Positions 18,192-27,291 of a DNA stretch of 64,000 nucleotides are shown here, one piece after another. The notes beneath the pieces are model-generated. The model was not told the origin of the DNA, searched no databases, and saw only the letters and a program-made list of their open reading frames with translations. The stretch is taken from contig NZ_AUFY01000001.1 in the NCBI RefSeq assembly GCF_000426745.1, forward strand, positions 1 to 64,000. The letters run 5' to 3'. Numbering within the stretch: position 1 is the stretch's first letter; each line of letters opens with the position of its first letter. This stretch comes from Veillonella montpellierensis DSM 17217 (GTDB taxonomy: Bacteria > Bacillota > Negativicutes > Veillonellales > Veillonellaceae). The position numbers were made by a program, and so were the translations under genes.

Positions 18192-19952
18192 CTATTTTAT
18201 AAGTTTTTTTATTGTATCCTCTACAAATCGTTCTTTATCCTTTCTTAATAACTTTAATCGTTTCAACAAATTATCTTCTTCTTCACATTTTTCTAAATAG
18301 GCATTTACAAATTGTTCTTCTTCATTCTTAGAAAGAATTGGAATTTGAATCCCCGATAAATCACTAATACTGATAGTTTTAATCGTATTTCCTTTTACAA
18401 TTTTATCTAACTCTCTTTGCCCCACACTACTATTTAAGTAGCTCATAAGATATATAGGATTGATTCTGTCCTCACTACTTACAATCATATATAAATTACC
18501 ATTACAAAGAATGTCTTTCTTTTCCATATCGCGCACCATTGCTGCTTTAAATGGTGCCAATTTGCTCATTATAATTGTATTCTTACCAATCTTAGGGCTC
18601 TTATAGTCCAAATCCTCTTTTAATGATGCCACAGTATCTAAATCGATAAATTCACTCACTATATCCTTAGGTGTGATATATCTGATAGAAGTATTTGTCT
18701 CACTTATCATTTGATCTAATTCATTCGCTCGTAATAAACTACCACGACTAATTTTACAAGCTTTACCTAACTCTATAGCAGGAGAAGAAAACTCCATACC
18801 TTTCCCATAACGACTAGGCGTAAAAATATACTCCTGGTCTTCGATAGCAGGAATCGAAATAGTCAATGACTTATCATTACTAAAATATAACTTTTTAATA
18901 TCCTCTATATTATCTTCTAATAATGTATTTTGTCGTCTACCTTTTGTAAAGATATCGGTGGCATCAATCATTTTTACCGTTTTATTCCCCTCTGAAAATA
19001 TAAGTATCGCCATAGGAGTTAGATTATTATATAGTAAATTAGGTGGTAATTGAATAACCGCTTGTAGCAACCCTTTTGTAACAATCCCTTTTCTTAATAT
19101 AGATTGTGCTACATTATCTAGTGCACTCATAGGAAGAAGGACCACTAGTAATTCATCATTACTATTTATACTACTCAATCTACTAAGAACAGTCCCCCAC
19201 ATACCACGCCCTAAAGCCTTTTCTAAATCGTTTACATCAAAACCATGATATATACTACGAGGTGTACTAACTAAATTATTTTCTTCTATAAAAGAATGCC
19301 TATTTCTACTCATATCTATATCGCTTTTTTTCCCTTTTTTTAAAGGATACATAATACGTATAGTGCCACACTTGGCTTCTTCTAGTTCTTTTACCTCTTT
19401 TTTATAATAATATGTAATGATACTATCTAATACGCCACCCTTTAAACGTACCAACATTTCCTCTTCTTCACTACCTACATATACTCTGAATTCTTTTGCA
19501 TAACCTTCTAAAGCCGCATAGACAAAAAAGAACGAATTACTGCCAGTCCATATATTGCCATTTTTTTGTTTTCTATCAATTAGCGTATCTATTAATTGAT
19601 ATACTGACATTGATACATTAGATCGCAACAAATCAGAAAATAATATATATGCAGCCAATTCACATGTAGACATCTCTAGAAGTTCATCTGAAATATGACC
19701 ATATCTACATAAGGTATCTTTAATCAAGTTATCTAATTGCACATGGCGGTCCATCATGTCACTTTCAAAAATACTCTGTCTTCCTCGTCCTTTTATTTTA
19801 TTCATATAGGCAAACATAACAATAACAATTTGCTCAATATCTCTCCTTGGCGCACGAGGTCTCATAGTAATCTTTTTATTAATTCTAAAAATAATATCTT
19901 GTATTGCTCCCTCTGATAATCCCTGTAATTCTAATGCCAATTGCTTATTCAT
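18192..19952 (-). CDS. Type I methylase/specificity-like fusion without catalytic motifs
   Basis: A 586-residue protein. The middle (about 270-360) matches the C-terminal part of HsdM/N6-adenine methylases: VVLLPMSALDN, LLQAVIQLPPNLLYNNLTPMAIL, then MIDATDIF and IKKLYF. The C-terminal third (about 380-586) looks like an HsdS target-recognition domain: KACKISRGSLL, YITPKDIV, LNSSVGQRELDKIVKG, ISISDLSGIQIPIL, then a terminal coiled coil. The SAM loop expected as DPxCGSGG is replaced by NGNIWTGSNS (near 131-141) and no (N/D)PP(F/Y) motif is found. So it may read DNA without methylating it. No HsdR or intact HsdM is nearby. ATG at 19952 is used (AAGGAG 9 nt upstream). Confidence 0.7.
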   Translation of the reverse strand: MNKQLALELQGLSEGAIQDIIFRINKKITMRPRAPRRDIEQIVIVMFAYMNKIKGRGRQSIFESDMMDRHVQLDNLIKDTLCRYGHISDELLEMSTCELAAYILFSDLLRSNVSMSVYQLIDTLIDRKQKNGNIWTGSNSFFFVYAALEGYAKEFRVYVGSEEEEMLVRLKGGVLDSIITYYYKKEVKELEEAKCGTIRIMYPLKKGKKSDIDMSRNRHSFIEENNLVSTPRSIYHGFDVNDLEKALGRGMWGTVLSRLSSINSNDELLVVLLPMSALDNVAQSILRKGIVTKGLLQAVIQLPPNLLYNNLTPMAILIFSEGNKTVKMIDATDIFTKGRRQNTLLEDNIEDIKKLYFSNDKSLTISIPAIEDQEYIFTPSRYGKGMEFSSPAIELGKACKISRGSLLRANELDQMISETNTSIRYITPKDIVSEFIDLDTVASLKEDLDYKSPKIGKNTIIMSKLAPFKAAMVRDMEKKDILCNGNLYMIVSSEDRINPIYLMSYLNSSVGQRELDKIVKGNTIKTISISDLSGIQIPILSKNEEEQFVNAYLEKCEEEDNLLKRLKLLRKDKERFVEDTIKKLIK

Positions 19953-19984
19953 ACTAGCCAACTCCTTTTCATAAATATATCATT

Positions 19985-20000
19985 TGGTTTTTTTTAACCA
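19985..20000. repeat. Operator-like repeat, copy 1
   Basis: TGGTTTTTTTTAACCA, with TGGTT/AACCA inverted arms, lies just downstream of the -10 region of the 18192-19952 gene. It is identical to the copy at 20042-20057. Confidence 0.75.
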
Positions 20001-20009
20001 CTTCATGTC

Positions 20010-20041
20010 ATTATAATACATCAACATGTATTTTATGTCAA
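20010..20041 (-). promoter_or_regulatory. Promoter of the methylase-like gene
   Basis: On the minus strand TTGACA (20041-20036), 17 bp, TATTAT (20018-20013); an overlapping TATAAT lies at 20015-20010. The promoter sits exactly between the two 16-bp operator-like repeats. Confidence 0.75.
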
Positions 20042-20057
20042 TGGTTTTTTTTAACCA
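20042..20057. repeat. Operator-like repeat, copy 2
   Basis: A second identical 16-mer abuts the -35 box of the methylase-like gene; the centres of the two copies are 57 bp apart. Flanking a promoter with identical dyads is the pattern of cooperative or looping repression. Confidence 0.75.
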
Positions 20058-20077
20058 TTTTTATTTATTTAAAAAAA

Positions 20078-20105
20078 ATGGCTATACACACATATGCATA
20101 GCCAT
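20078..20105 (-). terminator. Intrinsic terminator of the binding-protein gene
   Basis: ATGGCTAT (20078-20085) pairs with ATAGCCAT (20098-20105) and is followed on the minus strand by a run of eight T. Confidence 0.85.
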
Positions 20106-20127
20106 CTTCTGAGTATATAAAAATAAA

Positions 20128-20907
20128 TTATTTAATAGGGCCGAACCATTTTTCATAAATTTTTTGATACGTACCATCTTCTTTAAGTTCTTTTAAAGCT
20201 TTATTAATTTGTTGAAGTAATTCTTTATCATCTTTGCGAACACCCATAGCAATGCCTGGAGAATCAGTTGGTTGTCCTGTTAATTTTAAGTCTTTACTTG
20301 CCCCTTGTGCGAGATAATATTTAGCTACTGCTGTATCTAATATAGCCGCATCAACTGTACCCGCTTGTAATTCCATGAACATTTGAGAATTTCCATCTAC
20401 TTCTTTCACAGTTGTACCAGGAATTTTATGTGCCATTTCAACAGGAACAGTACCAATTTGTACAACAATACGTTTATTAGCTAATGAGTCAAAATCTTTG
20501 ATATCCGTATTGTCCTTTCGAGTGATAATACTAAATCCCCCATCATCATAATAAGAATCTGAGAAATTGATTGCTTTTTCACGTTCTGGTGTTGGATTCA
20601 TACCAGATGCAATAACATCGATATCTTTTGATTGTAAGGCTGGCACTAACGCATCAAAGCCCATGCTCTTAAATTGGTATTTATATCCCATTTTTTCAGC
20701 AAGTGCCTTTGTTAGATCCATGTCAAATCCTACATATTGATCATTTTCAGAAAACTCAAATGGAGGAAATGTGGTTTCAGCACCAAATGTTAAGACTTTC
20801 TCCTTTGATTCTTCATTACCACAACCAGCAAACAAGCCAACAGCCAAAATTCCTACTGTTGCCACTAAGGCTAGTTTTTTTACTGTTTTGCTCATACAAT
20901 TAAACAT
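20128..20907 (-). CDS. Amino-acid ABC transporter substrate-binding lipoprotein
   Basis: A 259-residue family 3 solute-binding protein. A lipoprotein signal ends LFAGC (Cys29). The mature part shows FGAETTFPPFEF, GFDMDLTKALAEKMGY and ASGMNPTPEREKAINFSDSY, typical of glutamine/polar or basic amino-acid binders. The ATG at 20907 has AAAGGAG 6 nt upstream. No permease or ATPase gene adjoins it, so its partners must be elsewhere. The divergent M20 hydrolase gene suggests a peptide or amide substrate, but that is only context. Confidence 0.9.
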   Translation of the reverse strand: MFNCMSKTVKKLALVATVGILAVGLFAGCGNEESKEKVLTFGAETTFPPFEFSENDQYVGFDMDLTKALAEKMGYKYQFKSMGFDALVPALQSKDIDVIASGMNPTPEREKAINFSDSYYDDGGFSIITRKDNTDIKDFDSLANKRIVVQIGTVPVEMAHKIPGTTVKEVDGNSQMFMELQAGTVDAAILDTAVAKYYLAQGASKDLKLTGQPTDSPGIAMGVRKDDKELLQQINKALKELKEDGTYQKIYEKWFGPIK

Positions 20908-21063
20908 AACTAACTCCTTTCACACTTCTATACGAATTATAAATGTATATCTATTTGATAATTATACATCACTAGTATATAATTATCAATATAAAATTAA
21001 AATTAATTAATTTTCACTGCATATATATACATAATATACATTTCAAGACAAGGAGAATGTGAT

Positions 21064-22266
21064 ATGAATCAATTACAACAGATATTTATCAAGGAAATTA
21101 ATAAGCATATATCCACTGCGGAACATGTAAATCATCAATTGGCCACACATCCTGAGTTATCTGGGCAAGAATATGAATCATCAAAATTATTATGTACTAT
21201 CTGCGAATCTGCTGGTATGAATGTGGAACGTGATTTTATTGGCTTGCCTACGGCATTCCGTGCGAATGTAGTACGTGCTAATAATCCGCAAGGTAAATTA
21301 GCCATTTTATGCGAATACGATGCTTTACCAGATATTGGGCACGGGTGCGGACATTGTGCAAGTGGTAGTATGAGCCTATTAGCTGCATTAACATTGCACG
21401 AAATGTACAATACTAGTTCTATGGCTAACTCATCTACAATGGATATCGACCTCATTGGGACTCCTGATGAAGAAGCTACTGGTTGCAAAGTTGATATGGT
21501 TAAGGCTGGTATTTTTAACGACTATGACTATGCTATTATGGTTCACCTCGATGGAATCGAATCACGAGCTAAGGCTCAATTTTTAGCTCTTGATAATTTT
21601 AGAGTTCGCTATCACGGTAAAACAGCTCATGCCGCTTCTAACCCTTGGGATGGTGTAAATGCATTAAATAGTGTGCAACTAGCCTTAACAGCAATCGACA
21701 TGTTGCGTCAACAGGTGCGCCCTGAAACACGTATCGGCAGTTGGATTATTACTGGTGGAAAAGCGGCCAATGTCATACCTGACTTTGCTGAATTTGAATG
21801 TTGCATTCGTCATACAGACAGACAATATCTTAATACAGTTACTGAAAAAGTAAAGAAGATCTTTGAGGCCGCCGCTATGGCAACTGGTACAACGGTAGAC
21901 TATACATTTTATGGTAATCCTTACGATAATATGAATATAAATCAAAATGGTATTACTCTTCTTGAAGATATTATGGCACAACTGAACATCGACTTTAACC
22001 CTAATCCCCCTACAGAATTAGGCAGTTCTGATATTGGATCTGTTAGCTTTCAGTGCCCTGCATTCCATCCATACTTACGATTGGCTGGCAAAGATAAAGT
22101 GTGTCATACTATTGAATTTGCTAATGCTATGTTAGAACCTACCATCACAAAAACTATTCAAGAAGGAGCAATGATTATCGGTGTATCATTATTAGAGTTA
22201 ATAAGTCATCCTCAAAAACTAAGAGCTATAAAAGAAGAATTTTATCACTCTATAAATAATCTATAA
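21064..22266 (+). CDS. M20-family amidohydrolase (AbgB/ACY1L2-like)
   Basis: A 400-residue metallohydrolase. CEYDALPDIGHGCGH, TPDEEATGCK and the dimerisation region FRVRYHGKTAHAASNPWDG fit the M20 branch that includes aminobenzoyl-glutamate and acyl-amino-acid hydrolases. It should cleave an amide bond of an N-acyl amino acid or dipeptide-like substrate in the cytoplasm; the substrate is unknown. AAGGAG lies before the ATG. It is transcribed divergently from an amino-acid binding lipoprotein. Confidence 0.88.
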   Translation: MNQLQQIFIKEINKHISTAEHVNHQLATHPELSGQEYESSKLLCTICESAGMNVERDFIGLPTAFRANVVRANNPQGKLAILCEYDALPDIGHGCGHCASGSMSLLAALTLHEMYNTSSMANSSTMDIDLIGTPDEEATGCKVDMVKAGIFNDYDYAIMVHLDGIESRAKAQFLALDNFRVRYHGKTAHAASNPWDGVNALNSVQLALTAIDMLRQQVRPETRIGSWIITGGKAANVIPDFAEFECCIRHTDRQYLNTVTEKVKKIFEAAAMATGTTVDYTFYGNPYDNMNINQNGITLLEDIMAQLNIDFNPNPPTELGSSDIGSVSFQCPAFHPYLRLAGKDKVCHTIEFANAMLEPTITKTIQEGAMIIGVSLLELISHPQKLRAIKEEFYHSINNL

Positions 22267-22299
22267 TACGCTAATATAATAACTACATTCTCTAACAAT

Positions 22300-22377
22300 A
22301 AAAAATAGTAACATGGTACAATCACTGGTAGTCACTATACTAGACTATCACGATACAACACCATGTTACTATTTTTT
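22300..22377 (+). terminator. Long-stem intrinsic terminator
   Basis: AAAAAATAGTAACATGGT pairs with ACCATGTTACTATTTTTT; the loop holds a smaller TAGTC/GACTA hairpin. It lies 34 nt after the M20 gene. Because it has A and T runs on both ends it could also serve the convergent GH2 gene. Confidence 0.85.
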
Positions 22378-22537
22378 ATATACGTTTATGCACTATTTAT
22401 ATCATCACACTATAACTATACATAGATATAAGAATAGATGAAACGCAACCACTTATGACTCACCTTAGATTAAATCTTCCTTATCTATTTTCAATCATGC
22501 CCTATGTCATACACACTATTATACAGGACTCTATTGA

Positions 22538-24223
22538 CTATATTGTATGTTTCCAACGTCGTCGAATAATTGCTGGATGTGTAATTTGCAAAGAATCCAT
22601 TAATTCGCCTACTACATTATGCCGTTGTTCAAGCACTTCATAGGCTTGCAATAAATATTGCTCATTAATATCAATTCGTTCGGCTACACTAAAATAATTT
22701 TTTACATCTCTATGATTATATTCTGCTAAACGCACTATAAGCGGCATAGTAGGATATTGTTCTTGCCACTCATGTAAGCCTTGACTTAAATCATCTGCTA
22801 ACGCTTCTGGTCCTGCAAATTCTCCATGGACCCACTGGCTAATAATTAAAAAATTATTATACGCAATACAACTTTTACATATATCATTAACTGATAAATT
22901 AACAGTCATCCCTAATGGTCGGTATTGACGGTCTAAGGTCTTAGCATATGCATATACTTCATTAAAATAGCGCTCATCGTCATCAACTAAAATACCTGGT
23001 TCATAGAATAAACTCCAACCAATAACGGAAGAGTGGTTTTTGTCTCGATTCATAATTGCTTTTACAATATTTAAATGACTTTGCATTACTCGAATCTTGA
23101 CATCTGCTTGTGAATAATAGGATCCTTTATCATCAAAGTCGGCTACATTTTTAATTCCCATACCCGCAGCGGATATTTCATCAATCACTAATAATCCCAT
23201 TTGATCAGCTAAGGTAATGATATACTCGGGCAATGTATAGCCACCGCTAAAAATACAATTACCTCCTAATTCTAATAGACGAATTAATTCCCGTCTCGCC
23301 ATAATAGGACTTGCAGTCATAGCGTCTACATGGCGCCCATCAACGCGTACACCTCGCAATATAACCTGTTTGCCATTAATACACCAAGTTTGATTATCTA
23401 TTTCAATGGTGCGAATCCCTATAGGAAGGGAATACGTATCATGATGCTTTCCCAATCGACTAACATCAAAATCAAGTCGATATAAATACCCATCACCAAT
23501 ATCCCATAAATGCGGTGTATGAATAAGTAACCGTCCATTGCCCCCTACGCTAGTAGCAACCACACGACCTTCTCGATCCCGCAAAATGGCTGTTACTAAA
23601 CAATTGCCTTTAATTTTTACCATGTAATGAATAACGGCTTCTTCTGGAGTTACTTTTTCTATATGATAGTCTACATCAGTAATCCGGTTTTGAGGCACTG
23701 TACACAAATGCACAGAAGCATATAGACCCGTAGGCACTGGATAATCCGAATGATTTACATTTACTTTTCGTCCATCTGCCCCTACACGCACATGCCCTGT
23801 TGGTAAATCATAAGGAGTAATACCGTTACTAATCTGTATAACAATTTTATTTTCTTCCCCATAACGAATTTGCCGGGTTATATCAATAGCAAATGGTATA
23901 AATACACCTTCATGACGACCAGCTACCGATCCATTTACATATATTTCTGCCCGACGTCCTACGCCTTCAAAATGCAAATATACAGTTTCTCCTAACCATT
24001 CTTTTGGTATAAACATAGTACGTTCATACCACATGGTGCCACTAAAAGAACGCTCTGTAGGCTTGATAAAACTATCTTGTATGTCAGCTGGTACATTAAC
24101 TACAGTTCGTTTTGGTATTCCTGCTTCCCAACCAATTTGATTTTCATCGAACGCAAAATACCATGATCCATCTAATGGAATACTATGTCGAAATTCGTTA
24201 TCTATAGGATATAATAACTCCAT
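22538..24223 (-). CDS. GH2-family (beta-glucuronidase-like) protein with altered active site
   Basis: A 561-residue protein with the glycoside hydrolase family 2 layout: sugar-binding domain (about 1-175; DGSWYFAFDE, MWYERTMFIP, YVNGSVAGRHEG), Ig-like domain (about 180-270) and TIM barrel (about 275-561). The general acid/base motif normally written NEP reads FYEP (Tyr407-Glu408), a nucleophile candidate is Glu501 (LAEYN), and the usual HGVN and RTSHYP blocks are lost (RGVRVDG, CIFSGGY). Reduced or changed activity is likely. There is no signal peptide. A GAGGAGG site precedes the ATG. No sugar transporter adjoins it. Confidence 0.8.
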   Translation of the reverse strand: MELLYPIDNEFRHSIPLDGSWYFAFDENQIGWEAGIPKRTVVNVPADIQDSFIKPTERSFSGTMWYERTMFIPKEWLGETVYLHFEGVGRRAEIYVNGSVAGRHEGVFIPFAIDITRQIRYGEENKIVIQISNGITPYDLPTGHVRVGADGRKVNVNHSDYPVPTGLYASVHLCTVPQNRITDVDYHIEKVTPEEAVIHYMVKIKGNCLVTAILRDREGRVVATSVGGNGRLLIHTPHLWDIGDGYLYRLDFDVSRLGKHHDTYSLPIGIRTIEIDNQTWCINGKQVILRGVRVDGRHVDAMTASPIMARRELIRLLELGGNCIFSGGYTLPEYIITLADQMGLLVIDEISAAGMGIKNVADFDDKGSYYSQADVKIRVMQSHLNIVKAIMNRDKNHSSVIGWSLFYEPGILVDDDERYFNEVYAYAKTLDRQYRPLGMTVNLSVNDICKSCIAYNNFLIISQWVHGEFAGPEALADDLSQGLHEWQEQYPTMPLIVRLAEYNHRDVKNYFSVAERIDINEQYLLQAYEVLEQRHNVVGELMDSLQITHPAIIRRRWKHTI

Positions 24224-24616
24224 AAGACGCCTCCTCTAATTATTACCATGTTCTCATCTATAAGTATATATGATACATCTACCATAATACAACTATAGTT
24301 TTATCCCTTATTATAAGGATTATGTATTCTATACTATAACTATACAACATATGTAAAGACTATATAGTATCAATCTATCTAAACATCTGCCAATACCATA
24401 TGCTATCCTATATTTATACTGTACTACTCTATTAAATCGATAGTACACAAAAGTTATCAGTTAAAAATAAATCTACCTTATTATTCTCGTCTATCCTATT
24501 GCATAGGTAACTTAGAATCAATACACTAGTATTTGGTGTGTAAATCTGTTTATTAACTACCGCGTAGGTAGCTTAAAAATACATATATTAATTTAACTTC
24601 TTCTTGTGCAGGTTAA
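24224..24616. other. Intergenic region with three degenerate repeats
   Basis: No gene is seen in 393 nt. Read on the minus strand, three loosely similar segments occur downstream of folE: AGTTAACCTGCACAAG (near 24610), AGCTACCTACGCGGTAG (near 24570) and AGTTACCTATGCAATAG (near 24510). The middle one can form a CTACC/GGTAG hairpin and might terminate the que operon. Confidence 0.35.
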
Positions 24617-25201
24617 CTAGCCCATAGTTAGTAAAGAGTAAAACTCTTGTCTAAGAGGAATATCCGTCTCAAAAATTCCTCCTAAGGAAGCCGTTTTAGT
24701 AATAGTTCCAGGCTTTCTAATACCTCGGGATGTCATACATGCATGTTCTCCACGAATAACGACGATAATATCTTTTGTATCTAATACTTCCTCTAAAATC
24801 TCTCTAATATCATCACCAATTCGTTCTTGTAGTTGTAGCCTCTTACCTACCAAATCAGCAATTCTAGCCACTTTTGATAAGCCAATCACTTTATTATTAG
24901 GAATATATCCTACACTAACGTCCATATTATACATAAGTGCTAAATGGTGTTCACAATAACTAAATATAGGAATATGTGTAACAGTGACTAAACTCCCCGT
25001 TTTAACTTCTTCAAATACTTTTCCAAACTTTTCCGCAATCTCATGATTAGAATAACGAATACCTTCAAATACTTCTTGATACATACGAGCCACACGGTCT
25101 GGTGTTTCTAATAATCCTGGCCGATTAGGATTTTCTCCCAATTCAATTAATAATTCTCGTATTAATGCTGCCACGCGTTCTTCATTAATTTCTTGTTTCA
25201 T
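24617..25201 (-). CDS. folE: GTP cyclohydrolase I
   Basis: A 195-residue enzyme turning GTP into dihydroneopterin triphosphate. Zinc ligands are visible as Cys83 and His86 (SYCEHH) and Cys155 (GEHACMTSRG). ATG at 25201 is chosen because it follows the queE stop by one base and gives the usual family length; longer readings run back into queE. Its position after queD and queE means it feeds queuosine synthesis, though the product also enters folate synthesis. Confidence 0.95.
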   Translation of the reverse strand: MKQEINEERVAALIRELLIELGENPNRPGLLETPDRVARMYQEVFEGIRYSNHEIAEKFGKVFEEVKTGSLVTVTHIPIFSYCEHHLALMYNMDVSVGYIPNNKVIGLSKVARIADLVGKRLQLQERIGDDIREILEEVLDTKDIIVVIRGEHACMTSRGIRKPGTITKTASLGGIFETDIPLRQEFYSLLTMG

Positions 25202-25202
25202 A

Positions 25203-26027
25203 TTATACCCCTCTCGCATTAGGGTCCCAAATAAATTTATGCATCTGCAATTGCATGCGAACACACTCTAAGTGATGCATCATAATAAAATCAACAATAC
25301 GTGCAGGTTCAATCACACCAAATATAGGACTAACAAATATTTCTAATCCATCAATAGTTGGTAACAGTTCCGTCACCACTTGTTTCATTTTCCATAAATC
25401 TTCATCAGTACCTACTACAAATTTAATGACATCTCCTGACTGTAAATAATTGAAATTCTCTAAAAGCATCGCATGATTCATTGCACTTGATGGTGATTTA
25501 TAATCAAGAGTATAGATAATATGACCTTTATATTGCACTGGATTAGACATGTCACGCTTGTTACCATGTTTTTTAGGGAGTATATAACTATCGCTATCAG
25601 TAATTTCCCTATTCTCGATTTTCTCCTCTAAACTTTTGTCGCTGGCGTGAGAGAATGCATATTCTTTTTTATTAAAATTTGTAGTATCTCGCAATTTCTC
25701 AAATGGCAACAATGAAACAGCTCCGTTTGTTTCTATATTAATTTCATAGCCAAGAGTAATTAATTCTTCTAGTAGAGGGTATACTTCTGCCTTATGTAAT
25801 AATGGCTCTCCACCAGTTAATGTAATACGTCTATAGCCTAGTTGATTAACCATAGATATTATATCAGAAATTGACATGTTGCGATAATCGTTACCTTCCA
25901 CAGCATACATGGTATCACAATAGGAACACCGAAGGTTACAATCAAACAACCGAATAAAGGTAACAGGATATCCACTACGAATACCCTCACCATCAATAGA
26001 TGTAAAAATTTCATTAACTTTTATCAT
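25203..26027 (-). CDS. queE: 7-carboxy-7-deazaguanine synthase
   Basis: A 274-residue radical SAM enzyme with the cluster motif CNLRCSYC (Cys30, Cys34, Cys37), FTSIDGEG at the N-terminus and TGGEPLL for SAM binding. It contracts 6-carboxytetrahydropterin to the deazapurine. Residues about 125-160 (KSLEEKIENREITDSD...) form a polar insertion relative to short QueE proteins. It overlaps queD by 4 nt (ATGA). Confidence 0.94.
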   Translation of the reverse strand: MIKVNEIFTSIDGEGIRSGYPVTFIRLFDCNLRCSYCDTMYAVEGNDYRNMSISDIISMVNQLGYRRITLTGGEPLLHKAEVYPLLEELITLGYEINIETNGAVSLLPFEKLRDTTNFNKKEYAFSHASDKSLEEKIENREITDSDSYILPKKHGNKRDMSNPVQYKGHIIYTLDYKSPSSAMNHAMLLENFNYLQSGDVIKFVVGTDEDLWKMKQVVTELLPTIDGLEIFVSPIFGVIEPARIVDFIMMHHLECVRMQLQMHKFIWDPNARGV

Positions 26028-26401
26028 AATTGCCCCATATAGACTTCAATAGGTAGTCCTGGTTGTACATAACAAGCTTCATTACCTTCCGTTTCTTGCA
26101 CAACGGCTTTATAGCAACTAGGGATTGTATCCACTATCCATTTTGCTATATTTTCTGCTGTTGGATTAAGTCCATCCTTAAATGGCACAATATCATTAAT
26201 AATATGATGATCAAATACATCGTGAACTTCTTTTTTTATATGTGTGAAATCAATGACCATGCCATCTTTATTTAATTCTTCCGCATAGCAATACACCGTA
26301 ATAATCCAATTATGTCCATGTAAATTTTCACATTTACTTTGATATGAGAGATGTAATTGATGTGCTGCAGATATTTCCATTCTCTTTGAAATAAAATACA
26401 T
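26024..26401 (-). CDS. queD: 6-carboxy-5,6,7,8-tetrahydropterin synthase
   Basis: A 125-residue QueD/PTPS family enzyme. Zinc-binding histidines His14, His28 and His30 (SAAHQLH, NLHGHNW), catalytic Cys24 and the VIDFTHIK motif are visible. First gene of the queD-queE-folE operon. No preQ1 aptamer motif is seen upstream. queC is not in this window. Confidence 0.94.
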   Translation of the reverse strand: MYFISKRMEISAAHQLHLSYQSKCENLHGHNWIITVYCYAEELNKDGMVIDFTHIKKEVHDVFDHHIINDIVPFKDGLNPTAENIAKWIVDTIPSCYKAVVQETEGNEACYVQPGLPIEVYMGQL

Positions 26402-26667
26402 AAATTTTTCATCCTTGTAACATTTATTTTTTATTCGTAACTAGTGGTGATAGGAAATTATTTCATCATATTCCTATATAATCACTCACTCTCTAAAAGC
26501 ATACTATATAGCTATATAAAAATATATGTGTTAACGATAGAAATTACTTATAGGGATTCATTAAAGTCTACTACAGAAAACTTTGTATCCACCACAAACT
26601 ACATATATTATATATACTACAAAAAAAGACTATAGTATATAATACTACAGTCTTTCATAACTATCTA
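26402..26667. other. Gap between queD and rplT holding the rplT terminator
   Basis: Besides the terminator at 26621-26655 the region is AT-rich and shows no convincing gene; a 63-codon + strand reading frame at 26444 has no ribosome site and biased low-complexity composition. Confidence 0.5.
26621..26655 (-). terminator. Intrinsic terminator of infC-rpmI-rplT
   Basis: On the minus strand AAAGACTGTAGTAT pairs with ATACTATAGTCTTT and is followed by a T run, 12 nt after the rplT stop. Confidence 0.9.
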
Positions 26668-27018
26668 CTATGCATTTTTAGCGATTTCAACTAATTTAGC
26701 AAATGCAACTGCATCATTAACAGCCAAATCAGCCAACATTTTACGGTTAACTTCCACGCCAGCTTTAGTTAACCCAGCAATAAAGCGACTATAGCTTAAA
26801 CCATTACTACGGGAAGCAGCATTAATACGAGCGATCCATAATCTACGGAATTCGCCTTTTTTAGCACGACGGTCACGACGAGCATAGAATAATGCTTTCA
26901 TTACTGTTTCATTAGCTTTTTTAAATAAACGGCTACGAGTACCGCGATATCCTTTCGCTAATTTTAAGATTTTTTTATGACGAGCATGGGCTGTAACGCC
27001 TACTTTAATTCTAGCCAT
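26668..27018 (-). CDS. rplT: Ribosomal protein L20
   Basis: A 116-residue L20 with the standard [19 protein letters not shown] opening and [21 protein letters not shown]. In Bacillus subtilis and Escherichia coli L20 represses its own operon by binding mRNA; the leader upstream of infC here offers a possible target. Last gene of the infC-rpmI-rplT operon. Confidence 0.98.
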   Translation of the reverse strand: MARIKVGVTAHARHKKILKLAKGYRGTRSRLFKKANETVMKALFYARRDRRAKKGEFRRLWIARINAASRSNGLSYSRFIAGLTKAGVEVNRKMLADLAVNDAVAFAKLVEIAKNA

Positions 27019-27075
27019 TATACATTTCCTCCAATATTACTATCTAATATTTACAATTTACTACTTATAGAACGA

Positions 27076-27273
27076 TTAAGCGTAAGGTAACATTTTAACT
27101 ACACGTTTATAATCAGATTTACTTACTAATGTTGCTTTACGCAAATTACGTTTACGAGCTGGAGATTTTTTTTCTAAAATATGGCTTTTAAACGCTTTCG
27201 CACGCTTAAATTCACCAGTACCTGTTGCTACAAAACGTTTAGCCGCTGCACGACGAGTTTTAATTTTTGGCAT
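27076..27273 (-). CDS. rpmI: Ribosomal protein L35
   Basis: A 65-residue L35 ([14 protein letters not shown]...). ATG at 27273 has AGGAGG 9 nt upstream; a longer reading adds seven residues without a ribosome site. It lies between infC (18 nt) and rplT (57 nt). Confidence 0.98.
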   Translation of the reverse strand: MPKIKTRRAAAKRFVATGTGEFKRAKAFKSHILEKKSPARKRNLRKATLVSKSDYKRVVKMLPYA

Positions 27274-27291
27274 AATATAAATCCTCCTCAA

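Noticed and set aside
22455-22643. 62-codon + strand frame at the end of the GH2 gene
   Set aside because: Mostly antisense to the GH2 C-terminus and without a ribosome site.
26402-26520. preQ1 riboswitch upstream of queD
   Set aside because: No GGTTC..AACTA-type or type II preQ1 pattern could be found on the minus strand.
26444-26635. 63-codon + strand frame between queD and rplT
   Set aside because: Low-complexity Ile/Tyr/Lys composition, no Shine-Dalgarno, and it runs into the rplT terminator.
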